From the NCBI GenBank assembly GCA_023433445.1, contig JAEZCS010000035.1:1-22056 (forward strand): 22,056 nucleotides of DNA, in the 5' to 3' direction. Both the position numbers and the translations under genes were made by a program. The stretch is from Pseudomonadota bacterium (GTDB lineage: Bacteria; Pseudomonadota; Alphaproteobacteria; Sphingomonadales; Sphingomonadaceae). Positions 1-6,442 of this stretch are shown here, one piece after another. The notes below the pieces were generated by a model that made no database searches, had not been told where the DNA came from, and was given only the letters and a program-made list of their open reading frames with translations. Position 1 is the first letter of the stretch; each line of letters starts with the position of its first letter.

Positions 1-674
1 ATCCGAAGGCCTTTACCCAAGGCCTCTTCTTCCATGACGGCGCGCTCTATGAAAGCACCGGCCTTGAGGGACGGTCCGACATCCGCAAGGTCTCGCTCGA
101 AGACGGCCAGGTGCTGGAGAGCCGCCCCCTCGCCCCGCAATATTTTGGCGAGGGGATCGTCAACTGGAAGGATCGGCTGATCAGCCTCACCTGGCGCCAC
201 CGGCAGGGCTTCGTGTGGAATCTCAAAGACTTCAAGCCATTATCGCAGTTCCGTTATGAAGGCGAAGGCTGGGGACTTACCCAGGACGGCCGCAACCTCA
301 TCATGAGCGATGGAACATCGCAGCTGCGCGTCCTGGACCCCGAAACGCTGCGCGAGCAGCGCCGGATCACCGTGACCTTCAACGGCCGCCCGGTCGATCG
401 CCTGAACGAGCTGGAATATGTGAAGGGAGAGGTCTGGGCGAACATCTGGTACGACACGCGCATTGCTCGCATCGATCCGGCGACCGGCGAGATTGTCGAT
501 TGGATCAACATCGCGCCGCTGCTGCGTGAAAGTGGTGTGACCGACAGCGAAGGCGTGCCCAATGGCATCGCCTACGACCAGCAAGGCGACCGCATTTTCA
601 TCACCGGCAAATATTGGCCCAAGCTGTTCGAGATCCGCCTGCACCGCGAAGCGGACGCGTCGAACGGGGAGTGA
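1..674 (+). CDS. Glutaminyl-peptide cyclotransferase (glutamine cyclotransferase), 5'-truncated by the window edge
   Basis: Converts N-terminal glutamine of peptides to pyroglutamate with release of ammonia; the bacterial/plant-type family is a five-bladed beta-propeller, usually exported. The frame is open from base 3 to a TGA at 672-674, so the signal peptide and the real start lie outside the window. Visible family hallmarks, in order: AFTQGLFF near the left edge, a YFGEGI strand, GEGWGLTQDG, LNELEYVKGEVWANIW, RIDPATGEI, and near the C-terminus NGIAYD followed by ITGKYWPKLFEI. These are the repeating blade motifs of the glutamine cyclotransferase family (PF05096). A strong hairpin terminator follows 13 bases after the stop, so this gene ends its transcription unit. 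Family assignment is secure; the physiological substrate is unknown. Confidence 0.9.
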   Translation, partial: PKAFTQGLFFHDGALYESTGLEGRSDIRKVSLEDGQVLESRPLAPQYFGEGIVNWKDRLISLTWRHRQGFVWNLKDFKPLSQFRYEGEGWGLTQDGRNLIMSDGTSQLRVLDPETLREQRRITVTFNGRPVDRLNELEYVKGEVWANIWYDTRIARIDPATGEIVDWINIAPLLRESGVTDSEGVPNGIAYDQQGDRIFITGKYWPKLFEIRLHREADASNGE

Positions 675-686
675 GCTGGGCGGCTA

Positions 687-735
687 AGAGCACGCTGCGT
701 TCAATCGGACGCAGGTCGCGTGCTCTAGTTTTTTT
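687..735 (+). terminator. Rho-independent terminator of the cyclotransferase gene
   Basis: A 9-bp perfect outer stem (AGAGCACGC at 687-695, GCGTGCTCT at 718-726) encloses a second short stem (CTGCGT / ACGCAG), and is followed by AG and a run of seven T at 729-735. Placement 13 bases after the stop codon and the T run make this a convincing intrinsic terminator on the + strand. Confidence 0.8.
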
Positions 736-780
736 CAGCGGAAAGCCGGTTCCCACTTTTCCGCACGATGCTTTAGCTCC
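687..780. repeat. Putative two-hairpin intergenic repeat element
   Basis: The terminator hairpin (687-726) is followed at once by a second hairpin with 7-bp arms (GCGGAAA at 738-744, TTTCCGC at 758-764) and then by a CGATGCTTTAGCTC tail that partly mirrors the first arm. The order 'GAGCAxG hairpin, T run, GCGGAAA...TTTCCGC, GATGCT' resembles dispersed palindromic intergenic elements that I recall from rhizobial and sphingomonad genomes. Only one copy is present in the window, so its repeat status is inferred from memory and not shown here. Confidence 0.4.
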
Positions 781-816
781 CCGCCTTTTTCCGCCGCGTC
801 TCCCATCCCTTTTTCG

Positions 817-840
817 CTGCGGCGGATCGTTCAGCCGCAG
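817..840. other. Hairpin downstream of the basic 66-aa protein gene
   Basis: Perfect 7-bp arms CTGCGGC (817-823) and GCCGCAG (834-840) with a 10-base loop lie 37 bases past the stop of the minus-strand gene ending at 878. On that strand the stem is followed by an A run, not a T run, so it is not a typical intrinsic terminator. It could protect the mRNA 3' end. The rest of 736-877 shows no other recognisable feature. Confidence 0.3.
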
Positions 841-877
841 ACCGCTGCGCCGATGCCTGACCACCTTTCCGGCCACC

Positions 878-1078
878 CTAGCGCGAGGATCCGTGCGTGT
901 CGGGTTTGCCGCGCCCTGAGCCCGACTTGTTACCGCCACCGGACTCCTTGTTCACCGTTGCCCAGGCGCGCCGTTCCGCCTCCTTGTGCGAAACTCCGCG
1001 ATCCTCATAGCCTTCCTCGATATGTTCGGCCTTGCGCTTCTGCTTGTCGGTATAGCTGCTCTTGTCTCCACGCGGCAT
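878..1078 (-). CDS. Small basic 'plasmid stabilization'-type protein
   Basis: A 66-residue, highly charged protein starting MPRGDKSSYTDKQKRKAEHI, with EEGYEDRGV, EAERRAWATVNKESGGG and a Gly/Ser/Lys-rich tail. This matches a family widespread in alphaproteobacteria that is annotated 'plasmid stabilization protein', although no plasmid function is established for it; many homologues have a longer Lys/Ala-rich tail. The start at 1078 is chosen because a strong AGGAGG lies just upstream (on the minus strand) and because the family begins MPRGD; a longer frame reaching 1210 would run through the promoter. It is transcribed away from the 1191 gene, and a symmetric EcfG-type promoter lies about 80 bases upstream, suggesting general-stress control. 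Composition suggests a disordered nucleic-acid-binding or stress-protective protein; this is inference. Confidence 0.85.
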   Translation of the reverse strand: MPRGDKSSYTDKQKRKAEHIEEGYEDRGVSHKEAERRAWATVNKESGGGNKSGSGRGKPDTHGSSR

Positions 1079-1156
1079 GATTGACCTCCTGTCAGCACTT
1101 TCTCGTGCGCTACCAACGATCACCGGCCCATCCTGTTCACTGCGGCGTGTGCGGGC

Positions 1157-1184
1157 GGAACGGAAGGCGTCCAGCAGGCGTTCC
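1157..1184. promoter_or_regulatory. Symmetric two-way EcfG-type (general stress sigma) promoter
   Basis: The plus strand reads GGAAC (1157-1161), 17 bases, CGTT (1179-1182), which fits the -35/-10 consensus of alphaproteobacterial EcfG sigma factors (GGAAC, 16-17 bases, CGTT). The block is an inverted repeat, GGAACG-N16-CGTTCC, so the minus strand has exactly the same motif: GGAAC at 1184-1180, 17 bases, CGTT at 1162-1159. It can therefore serve both the 878-1078 gene (leader of about 70 bases with a good ribosome binding site) and the 1191-1753 genes. On the plus side transcription would begin about at the ATG of 1191, predicting a leaderless mRNA. Confidence 0.65.
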
Positions 1185-1190
1185 CCGGCA

Positions 1191-1523
1191 ATGGAAGAAC
1201 GCACCCTCATCGAACGGCTCGCCCGCCACCTGGCCGTCGACGATCCCGATCAATGGCACGCGCGAGTCGCCGACGCCGCCAGTATTTTGGCCATCATGAA
1301 GGATCCTGACCCTGCGATGCGAGAGGCTGGCGATCAGGCGCAATGGCGCGCGATGATCAACGCGGCGCTGCGTGAACGGTGGGTCGTAGCCACCCATCCG
1401 GGCGGCGACCAAGCCGAACCCGGTACCGACGAAGAAGGCGAATTCTCGCTCCATCCGGATGGAGTGACGCGCGACAGCGCGGACTGGGTACATGTTCATG
1501 ACCGGCAGGAGAAACCATCATGA
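1191..1523 (+). CDS. Conserved hypothetical protein, 110 aa, probable stress-locus member
   Basis: Soluble 110-residue protein with no recognised domain. The N-terminal half is helical in character (MEERTLIERLARHLAV, then WHARVADAASILAIMKDPDPAMREAGD, QWRAMINAALRERW); the C-terminal half is acidic and polar (GDQAEPGTDEEGEFSLHPDG, WVHVHDRQEKP). The start at 1191 is the first ATG of the helical block and sits 7-9 bases after the predicted EcfG -10 element, so there is no room for a ribosome binding site; either the mRNA is leaderless or translation begins further in. A longer frame back to 1062 overlaps the promoter and the divergent gene and is unlikely. Its stop overlaps the next start (ATGA), indicating translational coupling. 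Function unknown. Confidence 0.7.
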   Translation: MEERTLIERLARHLAVDDPDQWHARVADAASILAIMKDPDPAMREAGDQAQWRAMINAALRERWVVATHPGGDQAEPGTDEEGEFSLHPDGVTRDSADWVHVHDRQEKPS

Positions 1524-1753
1524 AGGGGTTGTTGAAGCTCGCATTTTTCGGTGGCTTGGGCGCCGTGGCATGGCGTGCCTGGCAAGATAGGCATACTCCA
1601 GCCGAAAAGGATGATCGAGGCCCCGTTGGCTCGTCAGGGATCGTCAGGGATGCAGGACCCGAAGAACAGCATATCGACGCCCGGGACTGGGACAAGGTTG
1701 ATGAGCAGGTGGACGAATCCTTCCCGGCAAGCGATCCGCCGGGCAATTATTGA
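1520..1753 (+). CDS. Small membrane-anchored protein with C-terminal DESFPASDPP motif
   Basis: 77 residues: a short hydrophobic N-terminus (LLKLAFFGGLGAVAWRAW, residues 4-21) that is either a membrane anchor or an uncleaved signal, then an acidic polar tail ending WDKVDEQVDESFPASDPPGNY. The VDEQVDESFPASDPP ending recurs in many small alphaproteobacterial proteins of unknown function and is good evidence that this is a real gene. A clear AGGAG lies 8 bases before the ATG, and the start overlaps the previous stop by four bases, so the two genes are co-expressed. Together with the divergent 66-aa protein this forms a compact, probably stress-controlled group. Function unknown. Confidence 0.8.
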   Translation: MKGLLKLAFFGGLGAVAWRAWQDRHTPAEKDDRGPVGSSGIVRDAGPEEQHIDARDWDKVDEQVDESFPASDPPGNY

Positions 1754-1875
1754 ACCGTCGACGGGGTTCGTCGTGACATGCGCGGTCATTGCCCCTGCCC
1801 CGCCCTCGCTCTATGAGCCGGAGAGGTAAAGTCGCACGCTGCTGCATGTGGCTTGAAACAGGGGAAATCTAACCA

Positions 1876-2805
1876 ATGCCTTCGGGTCTCATCGCGCTGC
1901 TCGACGACGTAGCGGGAGTAGCTAAGCTCACTGCCACCTCCCTTGACGATGTAGCGGCCGCCGCAGGCAGGGCCGGGTCGAAGGCGGCGGGTGTCGTGAT
2001 CGACGACGCGGCCGTAACCCCGCGCTATGTCGTCGGCTTGACGCCCGATCGCGAGTTGCCGATCATCTGGAAGATTGCGCGCGGGTCGTTGCGGAACAAG
2101 TTGCTGTTCCTTCTGCCCGCCGCATTGTTGATCAGCGCCTTCGTGCCATGGCTTCTCCCGCCCCTGCTGATGCTGGGCGGCGCCTTCCTGTGTTTCGAAG
2201 CGGTCGAAAAGCTGCTGGAAGCAATCCAGGGTGGCCATGACGTGGTCGACGAAGCGCTCGCCACCCACAACTCGCAGGAGCTGGAAGACAAGAAGGTCGC
2301 GGGCGCCATCCGCACCGACTTCATTCTTTCGGGCGAGATCATGGCAATCTCGCTCGGCACTGTCGCTTCCGAATCGCTCTGGCAACAGGCGCTGATCCTT
2401 ACGGTTGTCGCTCTCGTCATTACGGCGGGCGTCTATGGTGTCGTGGGCTTCATCGTGAAGATGGACGACATCGGATTGCATCTGGCCCAACGCTCCTCAT
2501 CGGCGACACGCGCCATCGGGCGGGGACTGGTTCTTGCCATGCCCGTTGTGATGAAAATCCTCTCGGTGGTCGGCACCGCCGCCATGCTGTGGGTCGGCGG
2601 CGGGCTGATTGTTCATGGCTTGCACGAATTTCACTGGGACTTGATACCGGGCGCCATCCACCACGCAGCGCAAAGCGTTGCCGCGACTGCGCCGGCGATC
2701 GAGCCCATCCTTCATTGGACCGTAACCGCGATCGGTGGAGCCATCGTCGGACTGGTGATCGGCGCGATCATCGTTGCCGTGCTGCATCTGTTCAAAAGGC
2801 ATTAA
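1876..2805 (+). CDS. DUF808 family inner-membrane protein (YedI-like)
   Basis: 309-residue integral membrane protein of the DUF808 family (PF05661; E. coli YedI). The family signature is clear: GLIALLDDVAGVAKLTATSLDD near the start, KAAGVVIDDAAVTPRYVVGL around residues 36-55, ELPIIWKIARGSLRNKL near 61-77, then several hydrophobic segments (about 78-110, 170-195, 215-245, 280-303). FEAVEKLLEAIQG follows the first hydrophobic pair. AGGGGA stands about 10 bases before the ATG. It begins 122 bases after the small membrane protein gene, in a gap with no strong promoter or terminator that I can see, so it may share the upstream stress promoter. The family's role is unknown. Confidence 0.88.
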   Translation: MPSGLIALLDDVAGVAKLTATSLDDVAAAAGRAGSKAAGVVIDDAAVTPRYVVGLTPDRELPIIWKIARGSLRNKLLFLLPAALLISAFVPWLLPPLLMLGGAFLCFEAVEKLLEAIQGGHDVVDEALATHNSQELEDKKVAGAIRTDFILSGEIMAISLGTVASESLWQQALILTVVALVITAGVYGVVGFIVKMDDIGLHLAQRSSSATRAIGRGLVLAMPVVMKILSVVGTAAMLWVGGGLIVHGLHEFHWDLIPGAIHHAAQSVAATAPAIEPILHWTVTAIGGAIVGLVIGAIIVAVLHLFKRH

Positions 2806-2848
2806 ACGCACCCGATCAGGCGCAGCTCTTGCGCCGCGCAGGTTGCCG

Positions 2849-4240
2849 ATGAACGACATGGAAAAATCCCACAACCGCTCACTCTGGCGCCTCGAAGCAA
2901 GCGCCCTGCTCGCGCTCGCCCTGCCGATGATCGCGGGCAATGTCGCTTGGGCAGGAATTGCGGCGACTGATCTTCTGCTGATTGGCCGGCTGGGCGCGAA
3001 AGGTGTCGCGGCTGGCGCGCTTGCCATCAACCTTTTCCATGCTCTGCTCATATTCGGCATGGGGCTCGTTACCGCCGCCGCGCCATTGATCGCCAATGAG
3101 CGTGGCCGCAGGCGCCATTCCGTGCGCGACGTGCGCCGCACGGTTCAGCAAACCCTGCGCGCCGCCGTTTTCTTTGTTCTCCCCGCCTGGCTTCTCCTCT
3201 GGCAAAGCGAAGCCATATTGCTCGCCATGGGCCAGCAACCCGACCTTGCCTATCAGGCGGGCCAAATGATGCGCGGCCTGCAATGGGCGCTGCTCCCGTT
3301 CCTCGCCTTCACGACATTGCGCAATTTCATATCTGCGCTGGAACGGCCGATCTGGGCCGTAGTCATCATGCTGCTTGCCATCCCGTTCAATGTCCTGGCG
3401 GGCTGGGCACTTATCTTCGGCAATCTTGGCCTGCCGGCGCTCGGTCTGTGGGGCGCAGGACTGGCAAGCACCCTTTCCTCGTCCTTCCTGTTCTTCAGTC
3501 TGCTCGCAGTCATACTGGTCGACCGCCGCTTCCGTCGTTATCGGGTCATGGGCCGGTTCTGGACCCGCGACCGCGAGCGGCACCGTGCCGTCTGGGCGCT
3601 TGGCCTGCCCATCGCCATCACGGTGGGGTTCGAAACAACCGTGTTCAACGCCTCGGCCTTGCTCATGGGCCTGATCGACCAGGCTTCCCTGGCAGCCCAT
3701 GCTGTCGCCATCCAAATCGCCGCGCTGCTGTTCATGGTGCCGATGGGCATAGGGCAGGCCGCAACCGTGCGCGTCGGCCTTGCTCAGGGGCGTAGCGATG
3801 CAGCGGCGATCGGACGCGCTGGCTGGCTTGCCCTTATCCTCGGATTCGGCTTCGCGCTGGGTGCCGCGATCCTGCTCATCTCCGTTCCCCGCCTGCTGAT
3901 CGGCGCTTTTCTCGACCTCAGCGACCCTGCCAATAATCAGACCGCAGCGCTCGCAGTCAGCTTCCTTGCTGTCGCCGCACTGTTCCAGCTGGTCGACGCC
4001 ACCCAAGCGGTGGCGGCAGGCGTCTTGCGCGGCCTGCACGACACCACCGTGCCCATGATCTTCGCGCTTGTCGGCTATTGGATCATCGGCGTCGGCGTGG
4101 GAACGATCCTTGCTTTCCCACTCGGCATGAAGGGCCTCGGCATCTGGTTCGGACTGGCGAGCGGCCTCGGAGTAGTGGCGTTGCTTCTGCTCGCTCGCTG
4201 GTCGATGCGTCAGCGGCTCGGCCTTGTCGGCTCATCCTGA
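2849..4240 (+). CDS. MATE family efflux transporter (NorM-like)
   Basis: A 463-residue multidrug and toxin extrusion type transporter, which typically exports cationic compounds using a Na+ or H+ gradient. The N-terminus carries the MATE pattern of LALPMIAGNVAWAGIAATDLLLIGRLG, and an internal second half restarts near ALGLPIAITVGFETTVFNASALLMG, matching the two six-helix bundles of the family; length is normal (about 450-480). The start at 2849 (MNDMEKSHN) is preferred over an upstream frame that would overlap the DUF808 gene; an ATG at 2858 is an alternative, and neither has a strong ribosome binding site. It follows DUF808 by 43 bases on the same strand, so co-transcription is possible. The substrate cannot be told from sequence. 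Confidence 0.9.
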   Translation: MNDMEKSHNRSLWRLEASALLALALPMIAGNVAWAGIAATDLLLIGRLGAKGVAAGALAINLFHALLIFGMGLVTAAAPLIANERGRRRHSVRDVRRTVQQTLRAAVFFVLPAWLLLWQSEAILLAMGQQPDLAYQAGQMMRGLQWALLPFLAFTTLRNFISALERPIWAVVIMLLAIPFNVLAGWALIFGNLGLPALGLWGAGLASTLSSSFLFFSLLAVILVDRRFRRYRVMGRFWTRDRERHRAVWALGLPIAITVGFETTVFNASALLMGLIDQASLAAHAVAIQIAALLFMVPMGIGQAATVRVGLAQGRSDAAAIGRAGWLALILGFGFALGAAILLISVPRLLIGAFLDLSDPANNQTAALAVSFLAVAALFQLVDATQAVAAGVLRGLHDTTVPMIFALVGYWIIGVGVGTILAFPLGMKGLGIWFGLASGLGVVALLLLARWSMRQRLGLVGSS

Positions 4241-4287
4241 AAAGTGCCCGGATGCGCTCCAGCGAGTTGCTGCGGCGCACAAAGCAA

Positions 4288-4315
4288 TTGAAGACGAGCG
4301 ACGAATCGGTAAATA
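4288..4315 (+). promoter_or_regulatory. Possible sigma-70-type promoter for the WYL-like gene
   Basis: TTGAAG (4288-4293), 16 bases, TAAATA (4310-4315) lies just before the ATG at 4324. If used, transcription would start at about 4322, giving a nearly leaderless mRNA, which fits the lack of a ribosome binding site there. Weakly supported motif match. Confidence 0.3.
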
Positions 4316-4323
4316 CGAAAATC

Positions 4324-4644
4324 ATGACTGCCCCGACGACCATTTTCGAAGCCATCGCGCTCCAGAAATGCCTGAAGGCGACCTATAACAAGATGGTCGT
4401 CAAGCTGGCGCCCCACATCCTCTACACGCGCCATGATGAAATGTTCATCGACGCTGTCACCGTCGAGCGTGAAGGCGGGCCACCGCGCGAACTGAAGCTT
4501 GGCACGTTCAAGCTCGCGGGCCTCAACGACGTATCCATCCTCGATGAGACGTTCGAGGCGATGTACGGCCTCTACAACGAAGATGACGACAAATATAAGG
4601 GCGTGACCCTGTTCGCCGTCGCTCCTGAAAGCGCTGCCGCCTGA
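4324..4644 (+). CDS. Small conserved protein, WYL-domain-like
   Basis: 106 residues from MTAPTTIFEAIALQKCLKA. Its layout (short helix, then LKATYNKMVVKLAPHILYTRHDEMFIDAVTV, REGGPPRELKLGTFKLAGL) resembles the core of WYL domains, where a Y or WYL strand is followed by a P-x-x-L strand, a strand 'y-l-x-a' and a 'r-x-f-k-l-x-r-i' strand; WYL domains bind ligands or nucleic acids and usually sit in larger transcriptional regulators. Here no DNA-binding helix-turn-helix is attached. The start at 4324 is chosen because the domain begins there; an in-frame ATG at 4252 would add 24 polar residues. It sits 83 bases after the MATE gene and faces the ABC permease. The fold call is inference from pattern, and the role is unknown. 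Confidence 0.75.
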   Translation: MTAPTTIFEAIALQKCLKATYNKMVVKLAPHILYTRHDEMFIDAVTVEREGGPPRELKLGTFKLAGLNDVSILDETFEAMYGLYNEDDDKYKGVTLFAVAPESAAA

Positions 4645-4681
4645 CAGGTGGGGGAGCGACCGCACGCGGCCGCTCCTGTCA
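4642..4681. terminator. Palindrome between convergent genes that contains both stop codons
   Basis: TGACAGG (4642-4648) pairs with CCTGTCA (4675-4681), and inside it GGAGCG (4653-4658) could instead pair with CGCTCC (4671-4676). The first arm starts with the plus-strand TGA stop, and the second arm gives the minus-strand TGA stop of the permease. No long T run follows on either side, so its work as a two-way terminator is probable but not certain. Confidence 0.45.
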
Positions 4682-5449
4682 TTTCTTCAGCCGGTACCCC
4701 GTGCGGAATACCCAGGCGATGACGGCCACGCACACCGCCAGCATCGCGGCAATGAACAGCAGGCTGAACTCGATCCCGACATCGCCCCGACCGAAGAAGG
4801 TCCAGCGGAAACCCGAAACCAGATAAACGATCGGGTTGAACAAGGTAATCGTTCGCCAGGGTTCGGCCAGCATATGTACCGAGTAGAAGGCGCCGCCCAG
4901 GAACGTCATGGGCATGATCAGCAGCATCGGGATAACCTGCAACTGCTCAAAGCTCTGCGCCCAGATGCCTAAGATAAAGCCGAACAGGCAGAAGCTGACC
5001 GCGATCAGCACCATGAATGCCGCCATGGCGAAAGGATGTTCGACATGGACATCGACAAACAGATGCGCCGTCACGAAGATGATCGTCCCGACGCTTAGCG
5101 ACTTGGTGGCCGCAGCGCCGACATAGGCGATGACCGTTTCGGTGGCCGACACAGGCGCGGACAGAAGCTCATAGATGGTGCCCGCGAATTTCGGCATGTA
5201 GATGCCGAAGCTCGCGTTGAAAATGCTTTCGGTGAACATCGACATCATGATGAGGCCGGGCACGATGAAAGCCGCATAGTCGATGCCGTCGATCTGCGTC
5301 ATACGCGATCCGATCGCCCCGCCGAACACAACGAAATAGAGCGATGTGGTAATCACCGGCACCAGCAGGCCGGTCAGCAGGGTGCGGCTGAACCTGTGCA
5401 ATTCGAACTTGTAGATCGACCAGATCGCTCGATAGTTGAATCCGCTCAT
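4679..5449 (-). CDS. ABC-2 type transporter permease (YadH-like)
   Basis: 256-residue inner-membrane subunit of an ABC exporter, of the type of E. coli YadH. Predicted membrane segments lie at about 24-43, 60-78, 108-131, 140-162, 170-188 and 229-248. The ABC-2 family pattern is clear: an amphipathic N-terminal segment (IWSIYKFELHRFSRTL), LVPVITTSLYFVVFG, GLIMMSMF, TIYELLSAPVSATETVIAYV, QVIPMLLIMPMTFLGGAFYS and LFNPIVYLVSGFRWTFFG. The ATG overlaps the stop of the ATPase gene by four bases (ATGA on the minus strand), with an AGGAGA-type ribosome binding site inside the ATPase gene, so the two are coupled. Substrate unknown; related pairs export lipids, polysaccharides or drugs. Confidence 0.92.
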   Translation of the reverse strand: MSGFNYRAIWSIYKFELHRFSRTLLTGLLVPVITTSLYFVVFGGAIGSRMTQIDGIDYAAFIVPGLIMMSMFTESIFNASFGIYMPKFAGTIYELLSAPVSATETVIAYVGAAATKSLSVGTIIFVTAHLFVDVHVEHPFAMAAFMVLIAVSFCLFGFILGIWAQSFEQLQVIPMLLIMPMTFLGGAFYSVHMLAEPWRTITLFNPIVYLVSGFRWTFFGRGDVGIEFSLLFIAAMLAVCVAVIAWVFRTGYRLKK

Positions 5450-6378
5450 GCCGCCTTCTCCTGATGGACCAGGCTGACGAAGATATCTTCCAGGCTGCTC
5501 TGCTGTGTGTTGAGGTCCTTGTAGCCGATGCCAAGATCCCCAAGCTTGCGCAGCAGCGACGACACCCCCGTCCGTTCGGCGCGGGTGTCGAAAATATATT
5601 CCATTTCAAACCCGTCGGACTTGAGCGCCAGGTCCCATTCTGAAAGTTCGGCGGGTACTTGGCCCAGCGGATGGGCCAGTGAGATCGTCAGGCTCTTCTT
5701 GCCCAGCTTCTTCATCAGCGCCGACTTCTCTTCGACCAGGATCAACTCGCCGTTATTGATCACGCCCACCCGGTCGGCCATTTCTTCGGCTTCCTCGATA
5801 TAGTGGGTCGTAAGGATGATGGTGACGCCGGTTTGCCGCAATTCACCGATCAGCTTCCACATGTCGCGCCGCAGTTCGACGTCGACGCCTGCCGTAGGTT
5901 CGTCCAGGAACAGCACGCGCGGCTCGTGGCTCAGCGCCTTGGCGATCATCACGCGCCGCTTCATGCCACCTGACAGTTCAAGCATCTTGTTGTTGCGCTT
6001 GTCCCACAATGACAGGTCGCGGAGCACCTTCTCGATGTGCGCGTCGTTGCGGGGCTTGCCGAACAGCCCGCGGGAAAAGCGCACGGTATCGATCACCCGT
6101 TCGAACGCGTCGGTCAGCAGTTCCTGCGGCACCAGCCCGATCGCAGAGCGTGACCCTCGATAGCTGCGCACGATATCATGCCCTGCGACTGTAACGGTTC
6201 CACTGGTCGGTCGTACATTGCCACAGATGATGGAAATCATCGTGGTCTTGCCCGCACCGTTCGGACCTAACAGGGCGAATATCTCGCCTTCCTCAATCTC
6301 CAGATCGATGCCCTTGAGTGCCTGATATCCCGAAGCGTAGCTCTTCTTCAGCCCGGACACGGTAATGATGGACGCCAT
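5446..6378 (-). CDS. ABC transporter ATP-binding protein (YadG-like)
   Basis: 310-residue ATPase partner of the downstream permease. Seen in order: Walker A GPNGAGKT (residues 38-45), Q-loop Q85, signature LSGGMKRR (135-142), Walker B RVLFLDEPTAGVD (154-166), and H-loop TTHYIEEAEEMADRVG with His192. The C-terminal part from about 220 is the extension usual in ABC-2 exporter ATPases and ends SLEDIFVSLV. All catalytic residues are present. It lies 64 bases after the methyltransferase gene on the same strand, and GAGGGG precedes the start. With the permease it forms a two-gene exporter resembling E. coli YadGH. Substrate unknown. Confidence 0.94.
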   Translation of the reverse strand: MASIITVSGLKKSYASGYQALKGIDLEIEEGEIFALLGPNGAGKTTMISIICGNVRPTSGTVTVAGHDIVRSYRGSRSAIGLVPQELLTDAFERVIDTVRFSRGLFGKPRNDAHIEKVLRDLSLWDKRNNKMLELSGGMKRRVMIAKALSHEPRVLFLDEPTAGVDVELRRDMWKLIGELRQTGVTIILTTHYIEEAEEMADRVGVINNGELILVEEKSALMKKLGKKSLTISLAHPLGQVPAELSEWDLALKSDGFEMEYIFDTRAERTGVSSLLRKLGDLGIGYKDLNTQQSSLEDIFVSLVHQEKAA

Positions 6379-6442
6379 GCGCGCGAATGCCCCTCTTTAT
6401 CTGCTCGCCTAGATAGGGTCGCGAGGCGTCTGCGCAACCGGG

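Noticed and set aside
614..919. Plus-strand open frame of 101 codons across the terminator region
   Set aside because: It runs through the cyclotransferase end, a strong terminator and a palindromic repeat; Arg/Pro/Ser-rich translation without a ribosome binding site.
1754..1776. GAACC...GGTTC short inverted repeat after the 77-aa gene as a terminator
   Set aside because: Only a 5-bp stem with no T run; probably chance.
2879..4039. Long open frame on the minus strand (386 codons) within the MATE gene
   Set aside because: Composition rich in Gln, Glu, Arg and Gly is typical of the antisense of a membrane protein gene in G+C-rich DNA; the plus-strand frame has clear MATE features.
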